Below are positions 1 to 11,000 of a stretch of 64,000 bases of DNA, piece after piece. The notes under the pieces were generated by a model. That model ran no database searches, had not been told where the DNA came from, and worked only from the letters and a program-made list of their open reading frames with translations. Where the stretch lies: assembly GCF_046630445.1 (NCBI RefSeq), contig NC_092341.1, forward strand, positions 1,433,501 through 1,497,500, read 5' to 3'. Position numbers and translations under genes: made by a program. This DNA is from Rutidosis leptorrhynchoides (Eukaryota; Streptophyta; Magnoliopsida; Asterales; Asteraceae). Every line of letters begins with the position of its first letter. The stretch's first letter is position 1.

Positions 1-373
1 TTTAACACGTATCTGTGATAAATCCTTCGGCATTATTATTACTGAAAATAACCTTGCAATTCCTTTTTAAAAGTATCCAGTATTATCACCCATTCAACTA
101 GTCAACGACGACCTTTCAGACTTATAACTTTGGCATATACGTTTTTGTTACTGGGGAACCTTTTATGTTCCACCATATTAGCAGTAAATGTACCAGTGAC
201 TCCGTCACTCTGCAATTTGAATCTCTCCGGAAATCACTATATACCTTGAAATCTGATCATGTACTCATTATCGCATTGTAACGATAATTGTTATACCACA
301 CACCGGGAATCATCAATCATTACGTCTCGATTTTCGCAGCAGTTCTACGCCAACAGTTATATGTGTACATATA
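1..373. repeat. Left copy of a near-identical tandem duplication (partner 2618-2990)
   Basis: Bases 1-373 match 2618-2990 at a constant offset of 2617 with no indel and one substitution seen by eye (TGACTCC against CGACTCC near 193 and 2810). Identity stops at 373/2990. The repeat unit is the internal end of X plus part of its LTR. The window begins inside the left copy, so the duplication may reach further left. Confidence 0.85.
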
Positions 374-439
374 ACGTCTACCTCCTGGACTTACATACTT
401 CGAATGTGAAGTTTCCGAAAAACACCCCAAACTATGAAA

Positions 440-720
440 CTAGTTCTCCGAATTTTGAAAAGATGCTGATGAAGCAGCAAAAACTGTAAACGACCTTAAC
501 AGTCAAAAGTTTGATGATAAAGAATACTATGGTGGTAAAGCTGAGAAAAATAGAAGGTTTGGAACTGGAAAACGGATTGAGCAAAGTATGAAGGAGGATG
601 TGGATAAATCACAAAGACTGAACCTGCCTTCAAAGAATTCAAATGATTCAGTGACTGCTGAAACCATTAGTAAGAACCTTACTTCTTATACTAAACCTTC
701 ACATACATATCTTCTGCATC
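440..720 (+). pseudogene. Captured poly(A)-binding protein fragment (RRM3 end, linker, RRM4 start) in element X
   Basis: One frame reads like plant cytoplasmic poly(A)-binding protein: KFDDKEYYGGKAEKNRRFG, then IEQSMKE, then DKSQRLNL and KNSNDSV. In PABP this is the end of RRM3 (KKFDDKEW-GKAQKK), the linker (EQSMKE) and the first strand of RRM4 (GLNLYLKNLDDSV). Reading starts in a degenerate NFE-DADEAA-like stretch that needs a frameshift, and it decays after about 690. The minus-strand relative at 34547-34880 has the same alignment, so the fragment was in the family ancestor. It is non-functional here. The identification rests on motif recall. Confidence 0.6.
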
Positions 721-938
721 ATCCTCTGATATAAGAAATACTAAGATATCATCGTATCTTTCATTATAAATATCCTCGATATTTCTGGAGATATCTTCAT
801 ACCTATTCTTATCAGAAATCATTCATCTCTTCGCACTATCTATGTACATCATAAAAGAAACTATTTTAGTTTCTAAAATCTGAAAAATTCAAAAAAAAAA
901 AAAAAATGAATGTTTTGAAGTAACGATGGGAACTGAAG

Positions 939-997
939 CATGAGTTAGTATAATATAATGACACTTGATCAACGTGATTATATTACAGTAAGTCATG
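939..997. repeat. Imperfect 59-nt inverted repeat conserved in the X/T4 family
   Basis: The two halves run from CATGAGTTAGTATAATATAA to its imperfect reverse complement ending in GTCATG, centred on TGATCA. Copies are at 29353-29411 (+) and 34342-34400 (reverse orientation). A transcript could fold into a long hairpin. It could be a remnant of a small inverted-repeat transposon. Confidence 0.6.
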
Positions 998-1988
998 CTG
1001 AGTTTCTAATGGAATGTGATGATTCACAGATTATAACGTCATCATGTGTCATATTACACGACTTTTACATTCTATCTAATCTATAAACCTATCAAGAGAA
1101 TAATTTTTCTTGATGATTCGGTCTTTTCCGGATATTCTGGTAATTTGACAAATCAAGATCGTGCCATTACGATTACCTTCTCAGAACATTAACTATGTTC
1201 ATCCAAAACTCCATACCTACGAATTCTGGACCATTACAAGAGATGCCTAATCGCAAGAAGAAGAAACGAAGGGACAAAGCTCCGAAATAGAAATTGGAGT
1301 ATAAATCGCAGCAAATAGGAGGGAGTATTAACTGTGAATGACAATGATTATAGAAGACAGAAGTAGGGACATTGAAATATAACGGAGAATAAAAAGCCCG
1401 ATAAAAACACATAAATTTACAAACCGTGTATATCAATACGTATAGCAATATAAAGACACGGGAGAATGATAAATACAACAATCCCTAGAGCATAATAGAA
1501 ATAAACAGATTCTTCTGGTGGGAGCTGGAAAAGAAGGATGATTGTGGCAAACGTCAATATTAGGTCAAGAACCAGAACTGGATTGAGCATTTTCACAATC
1601 TTTTGAATGTATTAATTGGGGAAGAAAGTAGGGATGGTGAAAATAATGAGACGGAAGAGGTCAATTTATAGCGAAATATCAGACATAGCAATCGAGGCAG
1701 ATTACACATTTAATCAAAGAAAATCCTAATTTCCGCAAATTCCGAAGAATCAAATCTTATTTAGATTATGAAAATTTTCTATTCCTTAAATTCCGGAAAT
1801 CAATCGTTACTATGTCAAGAGATAAGACGCATCTCTATTCTCCATTTCACTCTATTACGATAACTTCTCTCATACGCTTCAAGTAATCGGATTGTTTTGT
1901 CCATATTATTCAACGATGATAAAATTCTATTTATCAATTCATATTCGTCATGAAAACATTTTTATTGTTAGCCATGACGACCTCACTC

Positions 1989-2024
1989 AAATTTCGGGAC
2001 GAAATTTCTTTAACGGGTAGGTAC
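1989..2024 (+). other. 3' polypurine tract and upstream stem of element X
   Basis: AAATTTCGGGACGAAATTT (8-bp inverted repeat, 3-nt loop) precedes AACGGGTAGGTAC and the LTR start TGTGATGACC. The same order is found at the 3' ends of T2 (45071-45106) and T4 (minus strand, 33407-33440). In plant chromoviruses this is the second-strand primer region. Confidence 0.8.
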
Positions 2025-2515
2025 TGTGATGACCCAGAAATTTCGACTAAATTTAAACTTAATCTTTGTATGATTAACATTTCCGACACGATAAGCAAAG
2101 TCTGTAAAACTGAATCTCAAAATTTTTGAATTACTTTTATATATTTAAATACCCTTCGGTTGTTTTCGACGATTCGCGAACAATTATATGTAAATAGATA
2201 CATATATACTATAACATGAAAAGGTAACAATGTATTAATTGTTTGATACCGTACATTAAACTTATTGGTTTAAATATCTATTTGAATATATATGATTTCA
2301 AGTTATTTAGTAAACGATAATAACATTAGATTATTGATTCGATTGATATTTAGATAAGTTAACTAAAACGTTTAAGATGAACCAGTAAAACACTAATTTG
2401 CTACAGTGTTTTCAAATTGCCACATTACTCAAAATGCTACAGTGTTTTCGAAAATCACTATTTACTACAGTGAAATTGACTTTGCTACAGTGAATTGCTA
2501 CAGTAAAAATTGACT
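2025..2515 (+). mobile_element. Truncated LTR of element X
   Basis: It begins TGTGATGACCCAGAAATTTC, like the T4 LTR start (minus strand from 33406) and the T3 LTR start (58546). It contains five or six CTACAGT/CTACAGTA repeats (about 2396-2510). After about 500 bp the sequence passes directly into X internal sequence, with no LTR end (CA) and no primer site, so the 3' part of the LTR is missing. The right limit is approximate. Confidence 0.65.
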
Positions 2516-2990
2516 AATGAACAAACGAGAAGACAAACCAACTACACGATATCTACGAGAAGAAAGATTTGTACTTATAATCATATATCTGGAAAGCTCT
2601 CGAAACCTAAGTAAAACTTTAACACGTATCTGTGATAAATCCTTCGGCATTATTATTACTGAAAATAACCTTGCAATTCCTTTTTAAAAGTATCCAGTAT
2701 TATCACCCATTCAACTAGTCAACGACGACCTTTCAGACTTATAACTTTGGCATATACGTTTTTGTTACTGGGGAACCTTTTATGTTCCACCATATTAGCA
2801 GTAAATGTACCAGCGACTCCGTCACTCTGCAATTTGAATCTCTCCGGAAATCACTATATACCTTGAAATCTGATCATGTACTCATTATCGCATTGTAACG
2901 ATAATTGTTATACCACACACCGGGAATCATCAATCATTACGTCTCGATTTTCGCAGCAGTTCTACGCCAACAGTTATATGTGTACATATA
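2516..2990 (+). mobile_element. Second copy of X internal sequence
   Basis: It contains the right copy of the tandem duplication (2618-2990). The segment near 2541-2575 aligns without gaps over 33 nt to the joined flanks of the T2 insertion in T4, so it serves as an empty-site reference. At 2990 the sequence switches to the leader of Athila element A0. Confidence 0.7.
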
Positions 2991-4217
2991 CTACAGTAAA
3001 ACACTATTTTAAAATGTATTTTAACAAATAGTGAGACGATGATTTATAGAAGATTAAAAAAAAGATTTTTATTAAGTCGTAATCTATTTCTGTAAAAATA
3101 TACGTTTTAAATATTAAAAATACAATAAAAAGAAAAATATATCTATATATTTTTAAGTTTAGTTAAATTAAAAGGTTTATATTTTTTATTTATTGAGAAA
3201 AAGTTATAAAAAAGTAATAATATATATTTATATTTTATATATATTAAAAACAGAAAAATTTAAAAAAAAACCACTGAACCTGCACAAATTCGACCTGCAC
3301 CTCAGCTGAGTCTGCATAATCCGCACTCGCGGTACTTTTTGCCATCTGGGATCTGCACTCGCGGAGGTCTCTGACAGGTCAAACATTGGACAGCATTAAT
3401 TGCGAAATTATGGTTAAATTTAATTATTATTAATTAAATTAGGGTTTTAATTTAATATAATTAGTATAAGTTTAGATTTAATTAATTTTAAGCTTTAATT
3501 AGTTTTATTAATATATAAAACTAATATTTTTATAAAATACTTAATATAAAAATAATATTTTTGTAAAAATTGTATTTTTATAATTTAAGTTTTATTTTTA
3601 AAATTTCGTACCTTTTTAATCGTTTATTCGTAATATTTATATTTTTCGTTCGTAACTAGTTTTAAGTTATCGGTTTGCCGTAGTTATTTTTATTTCTAGA
3701 TTTTTAGGCTTTGCCGTAAAATCCCTTAAGTGCTTTTTCTTTAGATTAAGACTTAAGCGCTTTAGAATTTTGCGACGCTGTTTTAAGATTTTAGTACTTT
3801 TTAAGTTATTGCCATTTTAGATATAGAATTCCTTTTAAGCTTTAATACCTTTATACGCAACTTCTATATTTAGTTTTTAGAATTCTAAGTTTCGACATTT
3901 TTCGACGTGCTTCTTTTTCTTTCTTATTTCTCGCTGATCTAGTTTTTAGGACATAGAATTTTCTATTTCTTCTCTAAAATTTCTTTAAACTTCGACGAAA
4001 AATTATTTTAAGCGGTTAAATTGATAGACATCCAAAATTTTCTGGTTCATAGTAATAGTTGGATTTGTTAGTGGCGAGTTGTGGGCTTCCAATTTAAAGG
4101 GTCCTGGCTACCTGCTGCATCTATTGGCTATTCAAAACGTGGGCAAAATCAGAAAAGTCTATTAATTTGATAACTTATATAATTTTTATCTTTTATAACT
4201 AATAGGATATTCAGTGA
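2991..4217 (+). other. 5' leader of Athila element A0 (5' LTR and primer site missing)
   Basis: The stretch is AT-rich non-coding sequence that resembles the A1 leader (6723-8062): an A-rich start, a pair of CG-rich palindromic sites (3321-3332 and 3353-3364), long T/A-rich text and a conserved segment just before the gag start. No LTR end or tRNA-Asp primer site lies upstream. A deletion appears to have removed the A0 5' LTR with part of X. Bases 2991-3055 are of uncertain origin and contain one CTACAGTA motif. Confidence 0.6.
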
Positions 4218-4642
4218 ATGCACCGAGCAAAACTTTCACCAACTTTTATACGTTCACCACCTATAACTCGATCAAGACATCTAGCCAATATTGTCGCCGT
4301 TGATTTTTCTTTAGAATCATCATCCAGTCGACCAAGTACTCCAATTCAAATTTCTGATAATCCATTTTTTGAACCCGACCTCATAATTGAGAATCCGGAG
4401 GATATTCAGGGACAATTCAGAGATCCTGAACCATTAATCTTTCCTCCGGAACCACAAATCATTCAAACAGAGATTGTCGAGGAAGAAACTATTAAATTAG
4501 AATCCCTTAGTGATTCATATTCAACAAATTCAATAATGGAAAATCTGGAACCTCTAAGTATGGAAGACCGAATGAGAACTAAACGCACTGGCCAAGGTCA
4601 TGCCATTACTCAACCAGACATTAATGCGCCAGATTATAAAAT
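4218..4642 (+). pseudogene. gag N-terminus of Athila element A0, interrupted by insertion of A1
   Basis: The ORF starts ATG CAC CGA GCA like A1 gag and stays collinear with it for about 141 residues ([42 protein letters not shown]). At 4643 the A1 LTR begins. The frame runs on into the LTR and stops at 4730, so those last residues are not gag. The rest of gag resumes at 21583. The break lies between the residues matching APDYEI and KGQ of A1. Confidence 0.9.
4638..4642. repeat. Target-site duplication of A1, left (AAAAT)
   Basis: AAAAT precedes the A1 5' LTR and recurs at 21583-21587 after the 3' LTR. Removing one copy and A1 restores an alignable gag frame in A0 at this point. Confidence 0.9.
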
Positions 4643-5110
4643 TGATAATGCTAAAAACGAACATATATTTCATAGCATTATTCCTCAAGAAAGACAAGCT
4701 TTTAGTTGCAATTGTTCTATTTACAAGTGATATTCGTTTAAATAATAAAAGGAGAAGACAAAAGACAGATTCGACGAATTGAAGACGCAAACGACCAAAA
4801 AGCTCAAAAGAACAAAAGACAATCAAAGAGGTTCCAATTATTGATAAGAAACGTCTCGAAATCACAAGAGTACAAGATTCAAAACGCAAAGTACAAAATA
4901 TAAAATTGTACGCAAGGACGTTCGAAAATCCGGAACCGGGACCAGAGTCAACTCTCAACGCTCGACGCAACGGACTAAAAATTACAAGTTAACTATGTAT
5001 ATAAATATAATATAATATATAATTAATTATATTAATTATATATATATTATATTTATAAATAAAAAAACCGTCGGCAGAGAAAGACTCCAAGGACTGAGCT
5101 GTAAATTCAT

Positions 5111-5187
5111 TCTCCGCGACTCGCGGAGATTGAAGAGGATTTCACCGCAAGTCGCGGAGCCCCAAAAATCAACTTTTCCTATAAAAG
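5111..5187 (+). promoter_or_regulatory. A1 LTR promoter: paired GCGA/TCGC palindromes and TATA box
   Basis: A perfect 9+1+9 palindrome, TCTCCGCGACTCGCGGAGA (5111-5129), is followed by a degenerate partner (5145-5157). Their centres are 31 bp apart. TATAAAAG lies at 5180-5187, 29 bp after the second centre. The 3' LTR has the same layout (20023-20041; TATA 20092-20099). Transcription probably starts just before the TA tract. The motif is seen directly; the promoter role is inferred from the TATA box and LTR position. Confidence 0.65.
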
Positions 5188-5246
5188 CAACCGAATTCTG
5201 ATCGCAATTAATAATCTATTTCTCTCTTCTCTCATATATACGTAAA

Positions 5247-5248
<2 letters not shown>

Positions 5249-5329
<81 letters not shown>
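5249..5329. repeat. (TA)n microsatellite in the A1 5' LTR
   Basis: A pure TA run of about 80 bp lies about 60 bp after the TATA box. The 3' LTR has only about 55 bp here (20161-20214), so length changed after insertion. Confidence 0.95.
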
Positions 5330-5335
<6 letters not shown>

Positions 5336-6704
5336 ATTTTAATTTTAATTTTAATTCTAATAATAAGGGTATGTTAGCGAATGTTGTAAGGGTGTAAGTC
5401 GAAATTCTGTCCGTGTAACGCTACGCTATTTTTAATCATTGTAAGTTATGTTCAACCTTTTTACATTAATGTCTCGTAGCTAAGTTATTATTATGCTTAT
5501 TTAAAACGAAGTAATCATGATGTTGGGCTAATTACTAAAATTGGGTAATTGGGCTTTGTACCATAATTGGGGTTTGGACAAAAGAACGACACTTGTGGAA
5601 ATTAGACTATGGGCTATTAATGGGCTTTATATTTGTTTAACTAAATGAAAGTTTGTTAATGTTAATATAAAGATTTACAATTGGGCGTCCCTATAAATTA
5701 CCATATACACTCAATCAGACACGATGGGCGGGGTATTTATATGTACGAATAATCGTTCATTTAACCGGACACGGGAATGAATTAATAGCCACTAGAATAA
5801 TTAAAACATGGGTGAAATTACATTCAAGGGTAATTGGTGTAATTGTTAACAAAGTAGTAAAACCTTGGTTTACACGCAGTCGATAACCTGGTGTATTCAT
5901 TAAACAAAGTATTAAAACCTTGTTACAATTCGAATCCCCAATTAGTTGGAATATTTAACTTCGGGTATAATTAAAATTTGACGAGGACACTCGCACTTTA
6001 TATTTATGACTGATGGACTGTTATGGACAAAAACCAGACGGACATATTAAATAATCCAGGACAAAGGACAATTAACCCATGGGCATAAAACTAAAATCAA
6101 CACGTCAAACATCATGATTACGGAAGTTTAAATAAGCATAATTCTTTTATTTCATATTCAATTTCCTTTATTTTATATTTAATTGCACTTCTAATTATCG
6201 CACTTTTATTTATTGTTATTTAATCGCACTTTTAATTATCGTACTTTTTAATTATCGCAAGTTTATTTTATCGCACTTTTATTATTCGCAATTTCATTAT
6301 CGTTATTTACTTTACGCTTTAAATTAAGTCTTTTATTTATTTAATATTTTACATTAGGTTTTAACTGCGACTAAAGTTTTAAAATCGACAAACCGGTCAT
6401 TAAACGGTAAAAACCCCCCTTTATAATAATAATATTACTTATATATATATTTGTATTTTTATAAAAGTAAACTAATATAGCGTTGAGCTTTGTTTAAAGA
6501 TTTCCCTGTGGAACGAACCGGACTTACTAAAAACTACACTACTGTACGATTAGGTACACTGCCTATAAGTGTTGTAGCAAGGTTTAAGTATATCCATTCT
6601 ATAAATAAATAAATATCTTGTGTAAAATTGTATCGTATTTAATAGTTTTTCCTGCAAAAATTTAATAGTATTTTATACCCCTCTGCTTTAACATCAAGTA
6701 TTTT

Positions 6705-6722
6705 TGGCGCCGCTGCCGGGGA
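6705..6722 (+). other. A1 primer-binding site (tRNA-Asp type)
   Basis: TGGCGCCGCTGCCGGGGA lies 8 nt after the LTR end. Athila elements typically use tRNA-Asp (TGGCGCCGTTGCCGGGGA); one base differs here. Confidence 0.88.
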
Positions 6723-8062
6723 CACTCTTAAACGCCGGAAGCGCAACGCTAATATATAAAAAAAAAAAAAAAAAGATTTTTAGTTAACTTTTATTAAAAT
6801 TCGTTTTTATAAAAATACGTTTTAATTATTCAAAAATATAAAAAGAAAAACAAAAATATAAGTATTTTTAAGATTTTGTTAAATATTTAAGTTTTATAAG
6901 TTTCTTTATCTTTATTTTAGTTTATAATAATATAAATTTTATTAAATATCTTTTATATATAGAAAAAAAACAGAAAACAGAAAATAAATAAAATAAAAAA
7001 AGCGTAAAAATTTCAAACTGCTCCAGATCTGAAATTCTGAACCCCGCGACTCGCGGGGTTTGAAGCATTAAATACCGCGACTCGCGGAGACTTTCTGACA
7101 CGCGAACAGGAAGCCCTAATTCAGCATTAATTACGGATTATTATTAATTATTATTATTATTAACCCTAATTATTATTATTATTATAATTAACTTTATTTA
7201 AGTTTTATTTAATTTATATACTTTAGTTAAATTAGTTTTATTAAATTGTAAAATTAGTAGTTTTATTAAATAAAAAATATAAAAATAATATTTTTATAAA
7301 AATTGTACTTTTTAGCGTAATATTTGTATTTTTAGCTCATATTTAATTTTAAACTTAGTTTTTGCTATAGTGATTTTTACTCCTAGATTTTTAGGCTTTG
7401 CCGTAGAATTCCTTAAGTGCTTTTTCTTTAGACTAAGATTTAGGTACTTTAAAATTTTGCGACGCCTTTTTAAGTTTTAGTTTCTTTTTAAGTTATTTCC
7501 ATTTGAGATTTAGTTTTTACTGTAAGCTTTAATATTTTTAGACGACTTTTACTATGTACCAATTATCATTTCAATTAGTAATTTCAATTTGCGATTATAA
7601 TTTTAAGTTAGTTGTAGTAATAAGATTAGGTTAGTTAAGTATTTTTAAGTTTTTATAGGTTTCTTTTATTTTTCCGTCACCTTTTATTTTTCAACCATTT
7701 TTTTTCTTTTTCGACCTTTTGCGACGAACTCTTTTTCTCTCTTATTTCTCGCCATTCTAGTTTTTAGGACATAGATTTTTATTCTACTTCTTATCTAAAT
7801 TTCTTAAAATTACGAAAATTTATTTTAAGTGGTTAAATTAATAGACATCAAAATTTTCTGGTTCGTAGTAATAGTTGGATTTGTACGTGGACCGGGTTAT
7901 TGGAGCCAAACAGTCCTCAATTATATTGAGACCAAACGAATCCTGCCCCTCTGCTGCATCTTTTGGCTATTCGAAACGTGGGCAAAATCAGAAAAGTCTA
8001 TTGATTGGATAACTTATTATAATTTTTCTTTCCTTTTTAAAAACTAATAGGATATTCAGTGA
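6723..8062 (+). other. A1 5' leader, non-coding, with second palindrome pair
   Basis: About 1.3 kb of A/T-rich sequence precedes gag. It holds a 21-bp perfect palindrome (7040-7060, core CCCCGCGACTCGCGGGG) and a 13-bp one (7075-7087, CCGCGACTCGCGG) with centres 31 bp apart. No TATA box follows. The short ORF at 7829-8047 is poorly conserved in A0 and is not counted as a gene. Packaging signals would be expected here but cannot be read off. Confidence 0.7.
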
Positions 8063-11000
8063 ATGCACCGAGCAAGACGTTCATCACCTTTTGTACGTTC
8101 ACCACATGTAACTAGATCAAGACATTTAGCAAATATAACCGCCGTTGATTTTTCTTTAGAATCGTCATCCAGTCGACCAAGTACTTCAGTTCAAATTTCC
8201 GATAATCCATTTTTTGAACCCAACCTCACAATTGAGAATCCAGAGAATATTCAGGAACGGTTCGTAGATCCTGAACCATTAAACTTTCCTCCGGAGCCAC
8301 CAATCATTCAAACAGAGATTGTTGAGGAACGAACCATTAAATCAGAATCATCTAGTGATACCGATTCAACAAATTCAATTATGGAGAATCTGGAACCTTT
8401 AAGTATGGAAGACCGAATGAGAGCTAAACGCACTGGCCAAGGTCACGCAATTACTCATCCAGACATTAATGCACCAGATTATGAAATCAAAGGACAAATT
8501 CTACACATGGTGACTAATCAATGCCAATTTAGTGGTGCGCCTAAGGAAGATCCAAATGAACATCTACGTACCTTTAATAGGATCTGCACACTATTTAAAA
8601 TCCGAGAAGTGGAGGATGAACAGATATATCTCATGTTATTTCCCTGGACTTTAAAGGGAGAAGCCAAAGATTGGTTGGAATCGTTACCTGAAGGGGCGAT
8701 TGATACATGGGATGTTTTAGTTGACAAATTTCTTAAACAATTCTTTCCTGCATCTAAAGCCGTAAGACTTCAAGCAGAAATTGTTACGTTCACACAGAAA
8801 CCAAATGAAACTCTATATGAGGCGTGGACAAGATATGGAAAGTTGTTAAGAGGATGTCCGCAACATGGTTTAGACACCTGTCAAATAGTACAAATATTCT
8901 ACCAAGGATGCGACATCACTACAAGGAAAGACATAGATATAGCAGCTGGTGGTTCTATTATGAAGAAAACCGAAACTGATGCTTACAAAATTATTGATAA
9001 CACTGTTTCCCACTCACATGAGTGGCACCAAGAAAAAGATATCATTAGATCATCTAAAGCAGCTAGAGCCGATTCTAGTCATGACTTAGATTCCATTTCC
9101 GCAAAGATAGATGTTGTAGAGAGACGAATGGAAAAGATGACTAAGGATATTCACTCAATACGAATTAGTTGTGAGCAGTGTGGAGGACCACATTTGACAA
9201 AAGATTGTCTCAGTATTGAATTAACAATGGAACAAAGAGAGAATATTTCATACATAAACCAAAGGCCTGGAAATAATTATCAGAATAATTATCAACCGCC
9301 AAGACCGATTTACAATCAAAACCAGAATTATAACCGAAATATTCCATACAACAACCAACAAGGTCCTAGCAATCAACAAGTATCCAATAATACTTACAAT
9401 CAGCAAAGACCTAATTTTCAAAACAAACCACCACAACAAACCGATGATAAAAAGCCGAATTTAGAAGATATGATGACGAAGCTAGTTGAAACTCAAACGC
9501 AGTTTTTCACATCTCAGAAACAAACAAATGAACAAAATGCTCAAGCATTTAGAAATCAACAAGCTTCTATTCAAAATCTGGAACAAGAAGTAAGTAACCT
9601 AGCAAGGTTAATAGGTGAAAGAAAACCGGGAAGTCTACCGAGCGATACAAATGCTAACCCCCGGAATGAAACAGCTAAAGCTATTACCACAAGAAGTGGT
9701 ACAACACTTAAACCACCTGAAATACCTGTAACTTCTGATGAAACTATTCCTACTCCACAAGAACCACAACCTGATCAAGATAAGGAAAAAGAACCGGTAG
9801 TTGAAAAGGTTAATGAAAATAACACAGTTAAGGATAAACCTTATGTTAAACCATACCAACCACCACTTCCTTACCCGAGTAAAATGAAGAAAGAGAAACT
9901 TGAAGCCGAGCAATCCAAATTCTTGGATATGTTTAAACAGATAAATGTAAATCTTCCTTTCATTGATGTGATTTCAGGAATGCCAAGATATGCTAAATTC
10001 TTGAAAGATCTAATCTCAAATAGAAAGAAAATGGAAGAACTCTCGGCTGTTACTATGAATGCTAATTGTTCAGCAGTGCTGTTGAATAAGATACCAGAAA
10101 AACTATCTGATCCAGGAAGTTTCACAATTCCATGTTTTCTGGGTAGTCTTAGTTCAATAGAAGCATTGGCAGACTTAGGTGCTAGTATAAATCTAATGCC
10201 GTATTCACTATACGCTAAACTAGACCTTGGAGAATTGAAACCAACCAGAATAAGCATACAACTAGCCGATAGATCAATAAAATATCCTAGAGGGATAATG
10301 GAGAACATGCTAGTTAAAGTTGGTACTTTAGTATTTCCAGTAGATTTTGTTGTTTTGGACATGGAAGAAGATTCTCAAGTTCCTCTCATATTAGGAAGAC
10401 CATTCTTAAACACGGCTAAAGCAATGATAGACGTGTTCGGTAAGAAACTGACCCTAAGTATAGAGGATGAGAGTGTTACCTTTTCAGTTGATAGAGCAAT
10501 GCAACAACCACAATCTGCAGATGATACATGTTATTATATTCAAACTATAGATGCACATGCAGAATTATTAGAAGAATTTCCAGAATTACAAGGAACAGGA
10601 GAATGTTCTTTAGGAGAAGGTAATGAACCAATTGATGAAGCTGAAATGTTAGCTACACTTATAGCTAATGGATATGAACCAACAACAGAAGAAATTCAAA
10701 TGCTAAAAGAAGAAGACAGATATCGATACAAATCATCGATAGAAGAACCTCCGAAATTAGAGTTAAAGCCACTTCCAAACCATTTGGAATACGCTTATTT
10801 ACATGGTGAATCTGAATTACCTGTAATAATATCGTCTTCTCTTACTGAAAATGAGAAATCACAACTCATTTCTGTGTTGAAAGCTCATAAACCATCCATT
10901 GCATGGAAGATTCATGATATTAAAGGAATAAGTCCTTCGTATTGCACACATAAAATCCTTATGGAAGAAGGTCATAAAACGTATGTGCAACGCCAACGAA

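Larger units (their letters stand above)
1..2024 (+). mobile_element. 3' internal region of gypsy-type element X
   Basis: This is non-coding and pseudogenic sequence that ends in a polypurine tract and an LTR start at 2025. The same sequence occurs on the minus strand at 33407-35262 (element T4) and again at 2516-2990 and 29082-29454, so it is the 3' internal part of one element family. It has no reverse transcriptase or integrase motif. It contains a degenerate poly(A)-binding-protein stretch (about 440-700) and an imperfect 59-nt inverted repeat (939-997). The family looks like a large non-autonomous LTR element; its autonomous partner is unknown. Confidence 0.7.
4643..6696 (+). repeat. A1 5' LTR
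   Basis: It starts TGATAATGCTAAAAACGAAC and ends CTTTAACATCA, 2054 bp. It contains the palindrome pair and TATA box (5111-5187), a (TA)n tract and several GGGCTTT/GGGTAATT motifs. The 3' LTR (19554-21582, 2029 bp) differs mainly in TA-repeat length. ORFs on either strand inside it are not supported as genes. Confidence 0.93.

Noticed and set aside
4554..4970. Minus-strand 138-aa ORF repeated at 19537-19881 and 27133-27315
   Set aside because: It recurs only because it lies in the start of Athila LTRs. It has no motif and its length varies among copies.
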